Shown in pieces: positions 23,901 through 38,900 of a stretch of DNA of 64,000 bases. The position numbers were made by a program, and so were the translations under genes. Numbering within the stretch: position 1 is the first letter of the stretch; every line of letters begins with the position of its first letter. Source of the DNA: Apostichopus japonicus (Eukaryota; Echinodermata; Holothuroidea; Aspidochirotida; Stichopodidae); contig NC_092562.1 in the NCBI RefSeq assembly GCF_037975245.1, forward strand, positions 1,088,501 through 1,152,500, in the 5' to 3' direction. The notes beneath the pieces are model-generated. The model saw nothing but the letters and a program-made list of their open reading frames with translations. It was not told the DNA's origin and did not search any database.

Positions 23901-26900
23901 GTTCTACTAGTAAGTATCTACATAAACCTAACAAAATCGTTTTTACTATGGACACTGAAAACATGTGCATATACATTACACATTCAGCAAAGGTGTGGAG
24001 TTTGCTAAGACTATCAAAATCTTTCACAAGAAAGGTCTGTTGAAAAAGGGGTGGAGTTTGCCCGGACTATGAAGCTCTTTCACAAGAAAGGTACGCTGAA
24101 AAGCCTGTGACATATATGAAACTATATCTTAAATTTGAAAATTACTTGCCATTTGGCGAGTGTGATTAATATTCTATTCACTACACTGCATTGTTCACTG
24201 GCTTTTAATAACGCTACATTGCAGTCTCGGTAATTGAAGTAGTACACAGTGGAACATAAAGTCTTTCCAACTTTAATAGGATACACACATACATTCCTAT
24301 ACATAATGTACACTGGAAAATGATACTGGTGTTTAACCTATTTGTTTAGCCTTAGGCTATGAGCTTGCAAGTTAATTACTGGTACTGTTCAGCACATGGG
24401 ACTTGCTGATTTTAACCCGGACTTAACCATTCTTTCAAACTTTTTAAAAACATTGACCATCGTTTATATATAACTTCACTGGTCCCACACCATGCTAAGT
24501 GTTGACAAGAACAGTACACATTGACAAAATAAATGTTTAACTTTTTATATTAGACCAGTTGAATAACAAAGAGGTAGAAAAACAATCTACATTTTGCATG
24601 AATAACACTTAAGTGTCTTCTGTCATTTATTATGAGAATGATAAGGTTTACTTGAAATTAGTCTCCTATTAAACTTTAGCTCCTAACTCTCCCAGAATTG
24701 ATTCACACTGATTAACACCCCTTATCAACACACACAGCCAAACATTATCAAACTATCTTACCTGCCATGTCACAGTCACATCATTTGTAGCAGTTACAGT
24801 TGTTCTGACCATCTGTGGAACAACATCTGTAGAAAACAACATAGCGAAGTCATGTGTCTTTATCTCCTTGAAAGTTACATTTACATGTTAGGGAAAAACC
24901 CTCCTCCTTGTACATTTAAAGTATTTTAAGTGGTTAATACAAACATCTGGATACTAAAAATGGCTAAATTTATCAAATCTAATTGGAACGCATGATGATG
25001 ATCCACTAATATCCAGATTTTTGGCCTAAAGGTCTTTCTGTTTTAACTTAATAGTACAGTACTTTTGCAGCAGTGGCATTCAACAGAATACTACGTGTAA
25101 TAAACTTACCAATACAGAGTGTCTTGATGGTTACTGCTGGACTTCTAAGTCCCTCTCCACCCTCCCCTTCCCTGACTGTTGCTACACTGAATGTATAGTT
25201 TCTATCTGACTCCAGACTTGATGCTGTATATTGCAATGTTTGGTCAGCTTGGATCCTTGATCCATTCATCCAATCCTGAGATGGATCCATCTTGTAGTAT
25301 GGGATGTACGCTACCACAGGAGGATCACCAACATCAGTCTCTTCATCCCAGGGTCTCCATGTAATGGTTACTGATGTGGTAGTCCTGGTTAACTGTGTAG
25401 GTGGGTCACTGATGGATGGTATCTCTAGAAGGTTATAAGTAAAGACAGAAGAAATTTATTCTATCTACTTACAATTCTTTTATCTATTTACATCAAGGAA
25501 AATATTCACTATAGGGGTCTCTATGAATTGTAATTCTAGAGAGGGTTGTGAAACAATAAGTTGATATGACTCTATGAGAACTAACAACCTTTGTATCTGT
25601 TAATATTAACAATATTGCCAAACTTCCCTATAGATATATCTGCGGGTTATAATACAATGGCAAAGAGCATTATAGTTTATATAACAACACATTTTTTACA
25701 TGTTAACAACATTGCTTTGAATTGGTAGCAACTCTGCAGACTGGTAAATAGGAGAACATAGTAACACTATAAACCTACCATACACAGAGACTGTGACATT
25801 GATTGCTGTAAGTATAAAACGAAACCATGACAAGACGTTCTGTTAGCAGTAATAAATGGAATTGTCCATTGTGATATCCTACCACTGACATCTATTGTGT
25901 CCTCTGATCTAGACAATATCATTACAATGTTATGTTAGATTATGAACCATCTTTATACTCTGTAACTAGATACAATTCAAATTCAGACACAAACCATAAA
26001 GATGGTGACATTATGAGACTTTATGACACATCACAATTTTACAGAGATTCCACACTATACTTACTGTACACAAAGCCTGTGACATTGATTGATCCGACTA
26101 TAGATGCACCCAGTGACAGGAAACAGAAGAACTGATCATCTTCAGACACACTGATTACTCTGTCAGTTACTTCTCTTCTGTTAGCAGAGATATCTGGCTC
26201 AGTATCTTGTGTAATTCCCTGATCATCTATTGCTCCCTCTAATCTAGATAGTCTGATATCCAGTCTATTAACAACAGCATCGGATCCTTCTAAGATACAC
26301 TTGATCTCAACAGATGACTGAGGATTTACCTGAGATAAACTTTCACTCGCAATATCTGAAAGAAAAGATATATGAATTGTAGAAGAGAGTATTTCATTTT
26401 CTTGAACAGCTTGTATGGGATGCTTAAATAGGGGCATACATCAACTATTAGATAAATAACAAATTTAAATGTTATTTAAAATCTCTTACTTACTAAGATT
26501 AGAAACAATGACAATGTCCAAATGAAAATTGCATATTCATAAAAAGCAATACAATAAATGCAAACTTTACATACAAAAATATGAAGATTGGATAACATGT
26601 TCACTTAGCCGAGGGCCTCAAAATTGTGATCAATATCGAAGTACAAATATTAGGAACAATGTTTTTATGAGTCTATGGGATTGACTGTATTAAGTACCAC
26701 AGTGATTCTTGTGTAATCTACTGCTAACATCAGGAATAATTAGTCATGGAAATCATAATAAATTACTAAACAAGATAGGATATCAGTTGACAAATACAAA
26801 ACTGTAGAGCATTTTTGGTACAGAGGCCCTTCGAAATTTTATATCTTACAACAAACTTCATAAATTCAAAATTACTAGACAAATATTAACAAAATTAAAG

Positions 26901-29900
26901 TATATGTGTACATCACTTATATCAGATTCCTTCTAACTTCCTTCTCTGTGCACCTGCAGACACAGTCAGGACTACTTTGGATGTTAAAGAATGCCTTGTG
27001 GTTTGTCATTTGAGATTATTAACTGTGCTCCCTACACTTCAGCTGCATGCATAACAGCAACCCAATACTACATTCTTTAATTTCTCACTATAAACATGCA
27101 TGCGTTGTTTTCAATTCGGTTAAGAGAAGTCTAGGAAGGTTTTCATTGGCCGTAGCATGCTTACAGCTACATGCTGAGAAAATATGGTTTCTTTGTTCAG
27201 TGTTTCAAAGTTAATCATTCCTGGCCACATTCTAGTATGCTTCAGTTGTGTACCTCATAGCCAATCAAAATATCTTCTATTTCAACCAACCAAAACATTT
27301 CTATAACTTTGTAGATATGTCTATGTGAGGTAAAATGCTTTGAGCCAGGTTGCAAAAAAATGCATCTTTGATTTTAGCACATAATACTTAAAGGGTGTGA
27401 AGACTTGCGTAAAAAGAAACGTCTCATGCTGGTAATCTGACCTAGTTTCGAATGAGGTGTAACAGAAGTGTTAGACTTCACCATCGATTCCAGAAAATAC
27501 ACACACAGCTTGCTACCATCGGTAATTAGACACTAATGTACAGTCGGTACATACAGCTGCGGTCAATACCCATAGCACAGTGTATAAACGATCAGCGATG
27601 GACATCTCAGGTCCAGCTAAAGATCACAAGGTATCACGTTTCATTACTGTCTGCATTTTGTAGCTACAAGCAGAAAACTTCACTTGCAAGCAACGGAAAC
27701 TTAACTTTTTTCAGAGCGCGGCACACGGTTTGGGGCAAGTCTTCAATACCTTTAAGTAGAAAGTTTGCCACTTCATATATTGAAAAATCCTAAATAATTA
27801 AATAAGTTACTCCTATAGTTACTTTATACTGTTAAATACAATACCTTTAATTACAGTATGTACACATTCAGAGTACAGTTTCAGTGCAGTTATAATGACG
27901 GGTGTAATACACCACAGATAAAACTGACACTACTTGCTTTGTGGTGAAGATCTTGGCATGCTTCCAAGCAATTTATGATCATGTGTACAATTTTGTTTTA
28001 ATCTCTCCCAGCACCATGCCCTCAACAAAATCAAGACCACTTCACCCTAAGATATCCTATTTCATTTTAAGCTATACAGGTTTCAAACATTATTATTACA
28101 GCTTGTCCGTGAAAGAGCTGGTTTCTATTGGGAATGTCACACCACATTAGGCACTGTTCAAAAGACATGTAAACTCCCTCATTGAAGCATATGGTTCTTC
28201 GAACACAGATTAACTTTGACAAAACTAGAGCAGCAGGGTGCAAATTAAGTGCCGATCTATTTACAAAATCAAAGCAAATATGACATAATTGTTTACTGAA
28301 AAGAGTTATAAAGTATCATTAAGAAAACTGATGACATTCATAGGAATGTAATCATTCAGTTTACTTTGAGCTAGTGTTTTAAAATCATAATGGTTGCTGG
28401 TGTTTATGTTAGTATCGTTACATAGATGTGACAAAATGTCCTTAGAACAATATAATTTTGGAGTACTCAAATACTGCAATGACAGATAACAGTAAGAGAA
28501 ACAACAACAGTGATTGACACTCCGTATGCTGATGAAGATTTCCTGCTAGGACAGCAAATTTGTCTGGTTTGGATGGTTATCATCCATTATTTATTGTTGA
28601 AATGGACAGTGTTTACACCGTCTCCAAACTTGTGTAGACAGACTGGAAACTTTTATCAGCCTAGTAAGAATACATGTTACAGTATGTAAATAAGTTTACT
28701 ATTTTATTTAGAAATTCTGGTAACCCTACGAAGCCTTGGACATGTGCTTTCATATTTCACATAATGGCATTTTAGAATAAGCTCACTGTATTTCAAAACA
28801 TATATGTATGATCTCATCTCCCAACATGTAATGTATAAGGAGATGAGATATGTACTTCACCCCTCATCAGATATTAGAGGATGTGCATGTGCATGTCTGT
28901 GTGTGGGCAAAAAAGTCTCAAACTCTTCCTATATAGTATGGGTGTCAACGGGAATTTACTGTCTTGGATCGAGAATTGGTATGGTAATAGGAAACAGAGG
29001 GTGGTAATTAAAGGCTGTGCTTCTTCTTGGCAGGACGTTACTAGTGGGGTTCCACAAGGGTCTGTATTGGGTCCCTTGTTGTTTGTTGCCTATATAAATG
29101 ACATCGACGGAGATATTCTGTGTACAGCTAAGAAGTTTGCTGATGACACAAAATTGTATTCTGAGGTCTCTTCCACAAGCGATTCGGAGAAGTTTCAAAC
29201 GGATTTGGATAAGGTTTTTTCCTGGTCCCAGGGGTGGCAAATGCTTTTCAATATTGATAAATGCAAGGCAATGCACATTGGCAGTAGTAACCAAAAGTTT
29301 ACATACAATCTTAATGGTGTGGAGTTACAGGAGGTCTCTGTTGGAAGAGACCTAGGTATCTACATTGACTCATCTCTGCAACCGTCTAAACATTGTCTTG
29401 AAGCTGCTAAAAGAGGTAATAGGGTTTTAGGTATGATCAAGAGGAACTTCAGTTTTCTAAAAGAGAACATCGTAGTTAGGCTTTATAAGCAGTTGGTTAG
29501 GCCTCATCTGGAGTATGCTGTGCAGGCTTGGAACCCATATTTTGCTAAGGATAAGGAAGTACTTGAAAAGGTCCAGAGGAGGGCTACTAGGATGATTAGT
29601 TCCTTAAAGAGTGTTCCTTATAATAGGCGGTTACAAATGTTGAATCTCACCACACTGGAGCTTAGGAGGTTACGTGGGGACTTGATCCAGGTTTTCAAGA
29701 TTGTGTATGGTTTCGACAATTTATCCTTTACCGACTTTTTCATGTTTGCTGACAGTAGTTGTACCAGAGGTCATTGTCTTAAACTCCAAAAGTCACATAG
29801 TAGGATTAATATTCGGCATAACTTTTTTTCTAATAGGGTTGTTGTGAATGAGTGGAATAGTTTGCCTGAGAAAGTTGTACTTGCAAGTAGTGTCAATGGG

Positions 29901-32900
29901 TTTAAGAATGCTTTGGACAAGCACTTTAAGCATTGTAATCGGGTCTGCGTGTTTGTGTCTTCAGTTTTTTTTCTCTCTCTATAGGGTCCTTGATGGGGAC
30001 TTAAGTGTCCCTCCTGATCCTTTTTTTTCTACTAAACTTAACTAAACTTAACTATACAGCAAGTCAAATCAAGTACAAACTTGGTGGGTAGGTGGTCTGA
30101 ATATGTAAACTTGCACCTGTCAGAGTGATGATGTCATAGGTCTAACAGGCTCGTATCCAGGACTTTCTAACCTGGGGACGTGAATTACTATCTAAGCGGA
30201 GCGCCACCATCGGTTGGCGCGCAGTGTGGAAGAAAAATTCTGGTTTTCGACCTCATCACATCTCCTGTGGATCATTGCTTTTGTAGGTGATTCTACATCG
30301 CGGCCCACAATACCCATCAGTCCCACTTTTCAAGGATTTTGTCATGGTGACCAAATGGCAGGTACTTTTAATAATATTTGTCAAGGCCTGCCACTAACTA
30401 TAAATGACCATAAATAGAAAGAAACCACTTGCAGCCTTACTTGCAGGACACTGGAAAACACTACAGGTGGCCTCACATCTACCAGTCTGTGAAGTACATG
30501 TCCCCTTAGTACAAGAACACTCATTAGAATTACACTGACCAGCTGAGTTAAGGCTGATGCAATCTGTAAATGTAAAAGACAGTAACAATATGTTAAAGTA
30601 CAGCTTGAAGAATGAGTAAACAGATGCACACAGAAGGGTGAACATGGAGGAATGGAGAACTTTGCCTGCTGTAAAAGACCGTAGCATCATGCCATACGGC
30701 TTGAGGAAACAGATAAACACAGAATAGTGTACATAGAGGAATGAAGAACTTTGTCTGCTGTAGTTTCTTAAATTTAATAATATTTACTGCAAAAACCATA
30801 CAATCAATAGACATCCCAACCTTAAGTAGTGCTTTATAAATGCTTTAGAATCACAAGTATGTTGTTATATCTCAGCCAAATCAGCTATACACACTTCTTA
30901 CACTCCTAATTGACAACTGTGTAAGTGACATAGGCATTAGACTGTATAAACTGTGCACGAGGCCTTCTATCTGATCAATATAATGAGGCAATATCAACGA
31001 TGTCTCATCTTGTTGAAATGGTTTCTGTTCAACTAAACACTTGGAGAATTGAGAACAAGCTTATGTAAGTTAGTATAGCTAGACACATGCAATCAGGTCA
31101 CATTGTTATTACATGCCACACCGGATACGGCCCTTGATAACAATCAGTATCAGATTTAAACCACAAATCATGTATTGGACTAATATGTACAGTGAATGGA
31201 CAAAACAGGCATCCACTGACTTGATGTATAGGGTACTGTAGACTTGTGAGCAAGGGCCTATTCAACTGTGAAACCCATCTCATTCAAAAACAAGTATCAT
31301 TTTGTGTGGAATGTCATTGTAATGAACAATATAGGGCATCAATCCCTTTACACTGTATAAATAATAACAGATGGAGACAATCAAAGTTTTCTCCCAAATT
31401 TCTTTACAGAGTAAAAATTTTGAAGTTATTTCCCTGCATTACAATTATAAATTTGCATTTGAATTGACCAATTAGAGTTAGTGACACCTAGTGATATGTA
31501 TTCCCTAAAGGAAATACTTCAAATATATTGGAAAGTGATTATATTTCTTTCATACTCATAAATGGTATAATCATAAACAATAAAGGTATAACATCCACAT
31601 CGTTTAATCATTATACTTCTCCCTTAGAAGGTGGTTCACTCTAGTTTCACAGTCCACAAACAGTGGTGAATAATATTATTGGTAATCATTTTTGTCATCA
31701 TTTACTATATGAACTTTGTATTGCCTAAATTCCCAATTTTTAATTAATATAATAATAATTGTGACATCAGAGAAGGGAAGTTTGTTGTATAATGAGCACT
31801 TGTTGATATTGCTCATTCAGTTACCAATCACCAGATGAGATTAAGATCATCATAACGGGGATGGCGTAGATGAAACATCACTGCCTTACATTGTAAGAAG
31901 CACTGCATATCTCCATCACATGCTTTATGCTCCAGGTTTATCAATTTAATGAGGCTGATCAGTCATATTGAATTAACTACTTTTGATCTACTTCACCATT
32001 GGTGCTTGTTTATCTGCTTAAACTTATTCGCTCTGTTTAATAGTTTGATTTGCTGCACCAGCTTCATTATGCCCCAACATGGCAATCTATAAAATAGTTA
32101 TTAGATAAATCTGACAATAAGTTTTCCAATACGAAAGTTAGGAAATGTTTGTCGTGACTTTATTATTTTAACTATTACAATCAAAGAGATGAATATTCTT
32201 CATTGACAGTCTTTGACCTAGCTTAAAGCTTAAATTCTTCAGTTTAGTTTATGTACTCTTTGAAACAATCCTATTCCAATGCAATGGGAGGGGAAAACTA
32301 TTTGCATAATTTAACTTGCAGAATGTAACCAAAGATACTTCAAACCTTTATGAGAAACATTTGTGTTTGTCATTTTATGGTAAATACATTCATTAAATTA
32401 AATATTACATATTATACATAGATTAAAATACATATTTAAATGAATTACAGGCAGTAATCCAAGACCTGTTGCTTAAATACTTAGTTCATAAACCCTATGC
32501 AAATTTTTTTTTAAAGTTCCCTACAAAATTTAGATTTTTTTCAACTGGGAGGAGGCCTCAGCCCTGGCAGAGGGAGGGGACCCCTTGTTCAGGAACCTGG
32601 TGGCTAGAGGGCTTGTGATTCAAACCCCAGAAGAATAGTCCTCCTCTGGGGAACAGCCCAGTCACCGGGAACTTTTTTTTCTTAGCGTAAGAGTACATCC
32701 CGGCAGGGTGGGTTTGCCATGTCTGGAGCAACCTCCAATTATTATAACTAATTAGTTTCTATTACTCCTTTATACTGTAGCTTCCAAAATACGTGTGCTG
32801 CTTTTCTTCCTCTTCACTCGATTCACCAAACTGCTATTATCTGTTTTACCCAAAATTTCTAGTTAACCTGCAGGAGCCGTGCCTTGCACGGCGCAATCAG

Positions 32901-35900
32901 GAGTTTTCATTCTGACAATGCATTATCAGCCAACAACAACTTTGAAGTCTGGAACACCAAGAAATTGTAGTGATCTGTGCATTTTGTTACAACAGAGCAC
33001 TGTATTGATTGAGGCTATGATAACCTTGTTGATCATTCACATCAAAGTTACAGACTGCAGTTTCCTGTGGACCATGGTCTGTATATCACTGTTGTTGTAC
33101 CAGTAGAGAAAACTGCTTTTAAAGAGAGTGTAGTAAGCTATTATATACTGTCAAGTATTACTGTATTTTAATAATTACCTCCTTGTACAATCACATCAAA
33201 AGTACAGACTGCTTCATTTCCTGCTGGATCTGCAAATTTATAAGTCACTGTAGTCCTACCAACAAGAAAACTTGATCCAGGTGGATGTGACTGGGAGACC
33301 AGCGTAGCAGTACCAGAATTATCTGTAGCAGTGGGTTCTGTCCAGATAGCAAAACCATTTTGAGCACCAATCTGAACAGTAGGAAATATATCTCTTGGAC
33401 AACCAGAGATAACAGGTGGTGTGACATCAGCTTTGAAAGGGGGAAAAAAAAGAATAAATTAACTATTTAATGTGGGCCTTACCTAGAACTAAGACACACA
33501 TTTTTGGCTACATATGTAGGAAATTATAGGAATCCAAAAGCATACGCATTCAAGACTCAGCCTACATGTACAGCTTCATGTAAACTGATTTGCTCACTTT
33601 TCAATCCCTCCTTGTATATGAAGGCAGTTGGGCCCAGATGGTCCCAGACAAATTTACTGCAGTCACTCATTATGGTAAACTTAAATCCAAGCAGCAGGTG
33701 ATCAGAGTTGTTGAGAGATGGCTACAAACCTTGCAATTGACTGTTGTACAGGATCACTGCTCTTGCTTGATCAAGGTCAGACATCACCTTTATATGTGAT
33801 AGGTACCCACCCTTGCAACACACTCTGTATAGCTCACTAAATTGCACAAGCTATCATTCCAGTTTGGAGATTTAAGCATATGCTGAAAGAAAATCTTAAC
33901 AGTGTGACTTATGGTATCATTTGGCTCTTATAAGCACATTATCAAAAGTCAAATAAGTTCATCCTGTGTAGATCAGACTTAATACAACAAATCTGTCACA
34001 CTCTGCATAAGGTGCTAGTCTTTCCTTGTGGGGTGATATTTTCACACCATCAATGTGTATCCACACCAGAGAACTTTCATGGATTTCTGCTATTTGTCAT
34101 TTATATTGCACTGTAAATATTTACAAACTACTGATGTCCTTTGATGCTCAGTAGCCTACATCTCTTAAGACAGATATGGCCAGGTATTGCAGGTAGAAGC
34201 CATATAACTTTCATGCACATAGCATTAGTAACAATAGGACAATTACACCAAAGGGTCAACCTCCCTACAAAATTATAGCTAACAGTATGTTTTATGGTAC
34301 AGGTAGCATTTTTTTGAAAAATATTTTGTGATACGAAAAATTGTGTATGAAGGTAGGCACACTTGTCTGCTAAATTTCTGACAAAATGTGAAAATTGCAT
34401 TATGGGTAAATTTAATAATGCAACATGTTTAGTTTAATGGCTATGCTATTTTTATCTTAAAATATAAGTAACTAGCTCTGCATGAGTAAGAAAATAATCT
34501 TCTATCTTGTTGGTGATATATATACAGTACATCATAATGGAATTTGCTGATTTGGTTCAATTTTCAGGGAATTTGCAGATTGGGTGTAAATTGTACAATT
34601 TAAAGACATTTCAATGTTTTTGTACATATTTACCTGTACATGTAGGTTGTTGTCCAGGTGGTGTGTAAGGTAAACCAGTGTAACCAGACTTACACATACA
34701 AATGTAGCTGCCAATGATGTTCATGCATGTTGATGAGCTGCTATCACACATATTAGTTCCAAGGCTTGCACATTCATCATCATCAGCTGTACCAAACAGA
34801 ACCAAAAATTATAATTTTGTGCAGACATGTATTATTAAAATCTGGAAACCAGAAATGACAAAGAATAATGTTTGCTTATTTCAGAAAATTCTAGATCATA
34901 CTGAAATGTTTCTAGACTGTTTGATTGATATTATTAAAAAAATACTTATATAACATCAATTTCGACAAAGATATCAATTTTTCTAGATGCTGTTTAAGTA
35001 CCAAACTTGGCAACATGCCAAACATGTCATGATGGACTTGGCAAGTTTATACAATAGCATGACATCTTGACAAAATGTGTCAGATTGTCAAACATACAAG
35101 CTCTACTGTAGGCAATTGCTATTTATGTGCATGCATGCATCTACCACCAAGTTGCACAAATTTGTCAGTGTTTTCAGAAGTGCAAAAACATTATTATTAT
35201 TTAATTATTATAATTATTATTTTTTTTATGTACAACATACATGGAAGATGTCTTCAGTTTTCAACTGGTTGATGAACTTACCAGCATAGTGAACACTGAG
35301 CAGAAATTGTACATGTAGACAATTTGCAATGTAGGAATATCAATGAAAGTGTATTATAATCTTGGAATTCATAAAGAACACTTTGAAAGTCAAAGTTAAA
35401 ACTGTGTCACTTTCAGTGATGAAAACAAAGAACATTGCTTAAAACAATTCATAACAGAAGAATAGAACTGGAAGGTGAATGGAAAGATGAAGAGTATTAA
35501 ACAAAACCAAAGAGCGAATTATTTAAATTGAGGCATAGACAGGCAAGCTTTTATGGTAATTTAGAGCAAGAAAGCCATGAGCCTAAGTGATTCCTTGCCA
35601 CGTTTCATAAGAGAAAGCGAAGCCAAACACCACACATGAAGTTCATTCAAGCATTTCTTTTGGAGTTAGCCTGTTTACAACGTTTAGTGGCTAAGCGCTG
35701 TTGACGGCAAATGACATTTGACCTCCACAGATATTTTCTAGATTTCTTGTACTCAACATTGAAAAATCCTATCAAATATTCTTTGACATCTACAAAAGGT
35801 AAAATGGTTTTTCCAATAACTAATGTGGATCCACAAGTATGATGCTTATCCCAGCTAAACTTTTATAAATCCTGTCCATGATGTTTTCATACTCTTTCGA

Positions 35901-38900
35901 CTTTACTTGACCTTTGACTTGCATAGAATTAGGTGTATCCAATTGAAAGTATTCACATTCATCCAACCTTTTGAAGGTAACAATTTTGTTTCCAACTTTG
36001 ACATCTGTGAACCTCAAACAACATTTAACCTCCATTGAAAGCAAGACAGTTCTTGCACACAACAGGGTTGACCCAAATATTGAGTATGAAGTTCATCCAT
36101 GTTTTGCTAATAGAGTAATGTTTAAAATCTTTCATACTTTGACCTCTGGTGACCTCAAATGACTGTGACCTCCAAAGAATACAAAAGGTACATTCTACTC
36201 ACTAAGATGGATCCAAGTGCTTCTTGTGAAGTTTTAATTTTGGAGTTAGAGAGTTAACAAGGGTTTCAGATTATATAATCTGGTAACCTTAAATGACGGC
36301 AACACCATTCCAAGAATCGTGCCAGTCGGGAATTGTAAGTGTGGACGGTGCTTGGCCGCCTGGCTGACGCTGCCATGGTGGCAGCGTCTGGAGAAAAACC
36401 GCTCCCTCTGAACCGAGCCCGGACAACAGCCACGCGGTCAGGCTCAGGGACCGTGGTTAGGTAGGCTGACTCGGGCCCTGCCCGAGCTCACTAAGTTGGG
36501 TGAGTCTGGAAGACTGTGTGGGGTTCCTGCTAGAAAATCTAGAAGAAATGGGAACCATGGTCTTCTCGGCCATTAGGGCGCGATTAGTAGTAGCCTTGTC
36601 CGGGATAGGTTCAGTTTGAGCAGCAATTTCTGTATAAGGCAGAGGGGGGGGGGGAGGCGTACGCCTCCATCCCCTCCCAGCTGATTGAGAACGCGTCCGA
36701 CGCCCACGCTCTGGGGTGGAAGGTCTGTGTGCAAAACACTGGGAGCTTGGCGTTGGTCGCCGAAGCGAACAAGTCGATGTTCAGGGTCCCGAACAGGCGG
36801 AACAAGTTCAGGCAGGCGGCTTCCTGTAGGGACCACTTCGTTGGGGTCTGGAAACCCCATGAACAGGGCGTCTGCTGTTAGGTTCTCCCTCCCTGCAATG
36901 TGCGAGGCTCCTTGAGAGATGTAGTTGCCTCGGCACCAGAGCAGAAGGTCCCACGTCGCCGCACACAGTGTCTGTTGAAGTAGGCCACTACCGTCGTATT
37001 GTTGCAGAAGGGTGTGACGGCATGGCACCGAAGGTGACACTTGAAGTGGTGGAGGGCTCTGGATAGTGCCTCCATCTCGAGCGCTTTGATGTGGGCCTTT
37101 CGCCAGGTTGGTTTCCACTCCCCCGAAATGGTAAGGTCGTTCAGACATGCTCCTCAGCCCTGCAAGGAAGCGTCTGAGGAGATAGAGATTAGGGACTTTT
37201 GTTCTCGGAAGGGGCGTCCCTGGACCCAGTTCTCCTTTGTGAGCCACCAAGAAAGGTGGGCCGTGTCGAACCCGTTCAGGGGTACATGCGTGTCGAGTAC
37301 GTCCTGCTCCGTGTCGTAGTGTTCGAGTAGGTGTAATTGGAGAGGTCGCATTCTGAGGCGGCAGAATGGTACCACGTCCACAAGGCTGGCCATGAGGCCG
37401 AGGGCTCTCATCCAACGCCTGGCCGGGGAGGACCGCCTGTTGAGTAGGTGGCAAACTGTTTCTTGGGTGTTGGTGGCCCAGCTCTGTGGACAGTCTTACC
37501 CAACCAGTGTGAAAGTCTAGAGTCGCACCCAAAAACAGAATGGTTTGGGTCGGGATGAGTTGTGACTTCTCCCTGTTGATAACCCAACCGATTTGTTTGA
37601 GTTGTTTGAGGCAACCTAGATTGAAAAGCACCTCTTGAAGCGACCTCCCCGTGACAAGCCAGTCGTCGAGGTAAGCATATAAGGTCACTCTGCTTCGGCG
37701 TAGGTGTGCGGCCACCACGCCTGCTTTTCCTGTGAAGACTTGGGTGAGGTCGAGAATCTGAAGGGTAGTGACACGAACTTGTAGTTTCTTCCTTTGTAAG
37801 AAAACGCTACAAATTTTTGTGACGTGATTTTGACGGGAATGTCTAACAATTGTCTGACCGTTTCACTGAACTGGCCATTGAAAAGGATGGGGAGGGTCGC
37901 CAGTCTTTCTTTTGCTTCCCCCGCTGGCCAGTTTACTGCTGTTTACTGCTGTTGCGTCGGCGGGATTCGACTGAGCGTGATTCTCACAAACTGGCCCAGA
38001 AGCCAAAGTATCTGTGCGGCTTCGCGATCTGGGATCCTGTCCGGGTCTTCTGGCAGCTGCTGGTGATGTCGCATGAGGACTTCCTCTGCCAGAACGAAGG
38101 TTGACATGAATTTCATCCCAACTCGGGATGACTGGTGGAGCCAGAAAAGTGTAGGTTTGAGTTGTTTACGGTGTGGATCTTTAAAGTTACCACCCTTCAA
38201 ACCTTGTTCGGCCTGAAGGCAGTCTGCCGCGTCCCTAGGGATTGAAGGAGGGTGGAAGAGATTCTTCCAAGTCTCCTCCGGCACACGGAGTGCTCTATCC
38301 TGCTTTGCAGGGAAGGCTGTCCACCTCCGTTGTTTCTGTAGGACCTCCACTCGCTCAAAACAGAGTGGGTCCACAGGGATGAAGGTGGAATCGTCCTCTG
38401 GCGTTTCGTTCCTCGAACGCAGTTTTGACGATGATTTTGGGGCCTGATGGTCCCGTTGGGGAGTCCTCAAACCCCAACCATTGTTTGAAAACTTCCGCGG
38501 CTTTTGCGATGAGGTCAGGTGGTAGGGTGGTACCCCGCAGTTCCACCTCCTCTTCCGATTCCGCTTCAGGGAACCGATCGCCCTCGAAGTCTTTGAGGCG
38601 GTCTCCGAGTTGTGAAAATGCTACCGAGACTTGAAGCTCCAAAGCATCGGGGTCTGGAACGATAGAGGAGAGGTTCCTCGCGACCCGTGGAGGCACGGTG
38701 CATAATTGGACAGGGCATTCCCCTGTTGCGGGCGGGATGTCAGCTATTGATCCCACCGATCTGGGACTGGCTGCCGTCGCGGGGGTCAGGTGCCGGACCA
38801 GCGGGGATAGTACCAATGTGAGCTGCGAGAGCAGCCACGCACAATCGGTGGAGGGAGGTCCTGTAGGCGAGGGCGCTGCCTCCGAAGACCTACAACGTTT

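Noticed and set aside
32555-32680. Functional tRNA gene
   Set aside because: Box-like motifs only; no cloverleaf with an anticodon arm could be drawn.
36685-37319. Plus-strand open frames opposite the DIRS pol
   Set aside because: Shadows of the GC-rich minus-strand retrotransposon ORFs; no own motifs.
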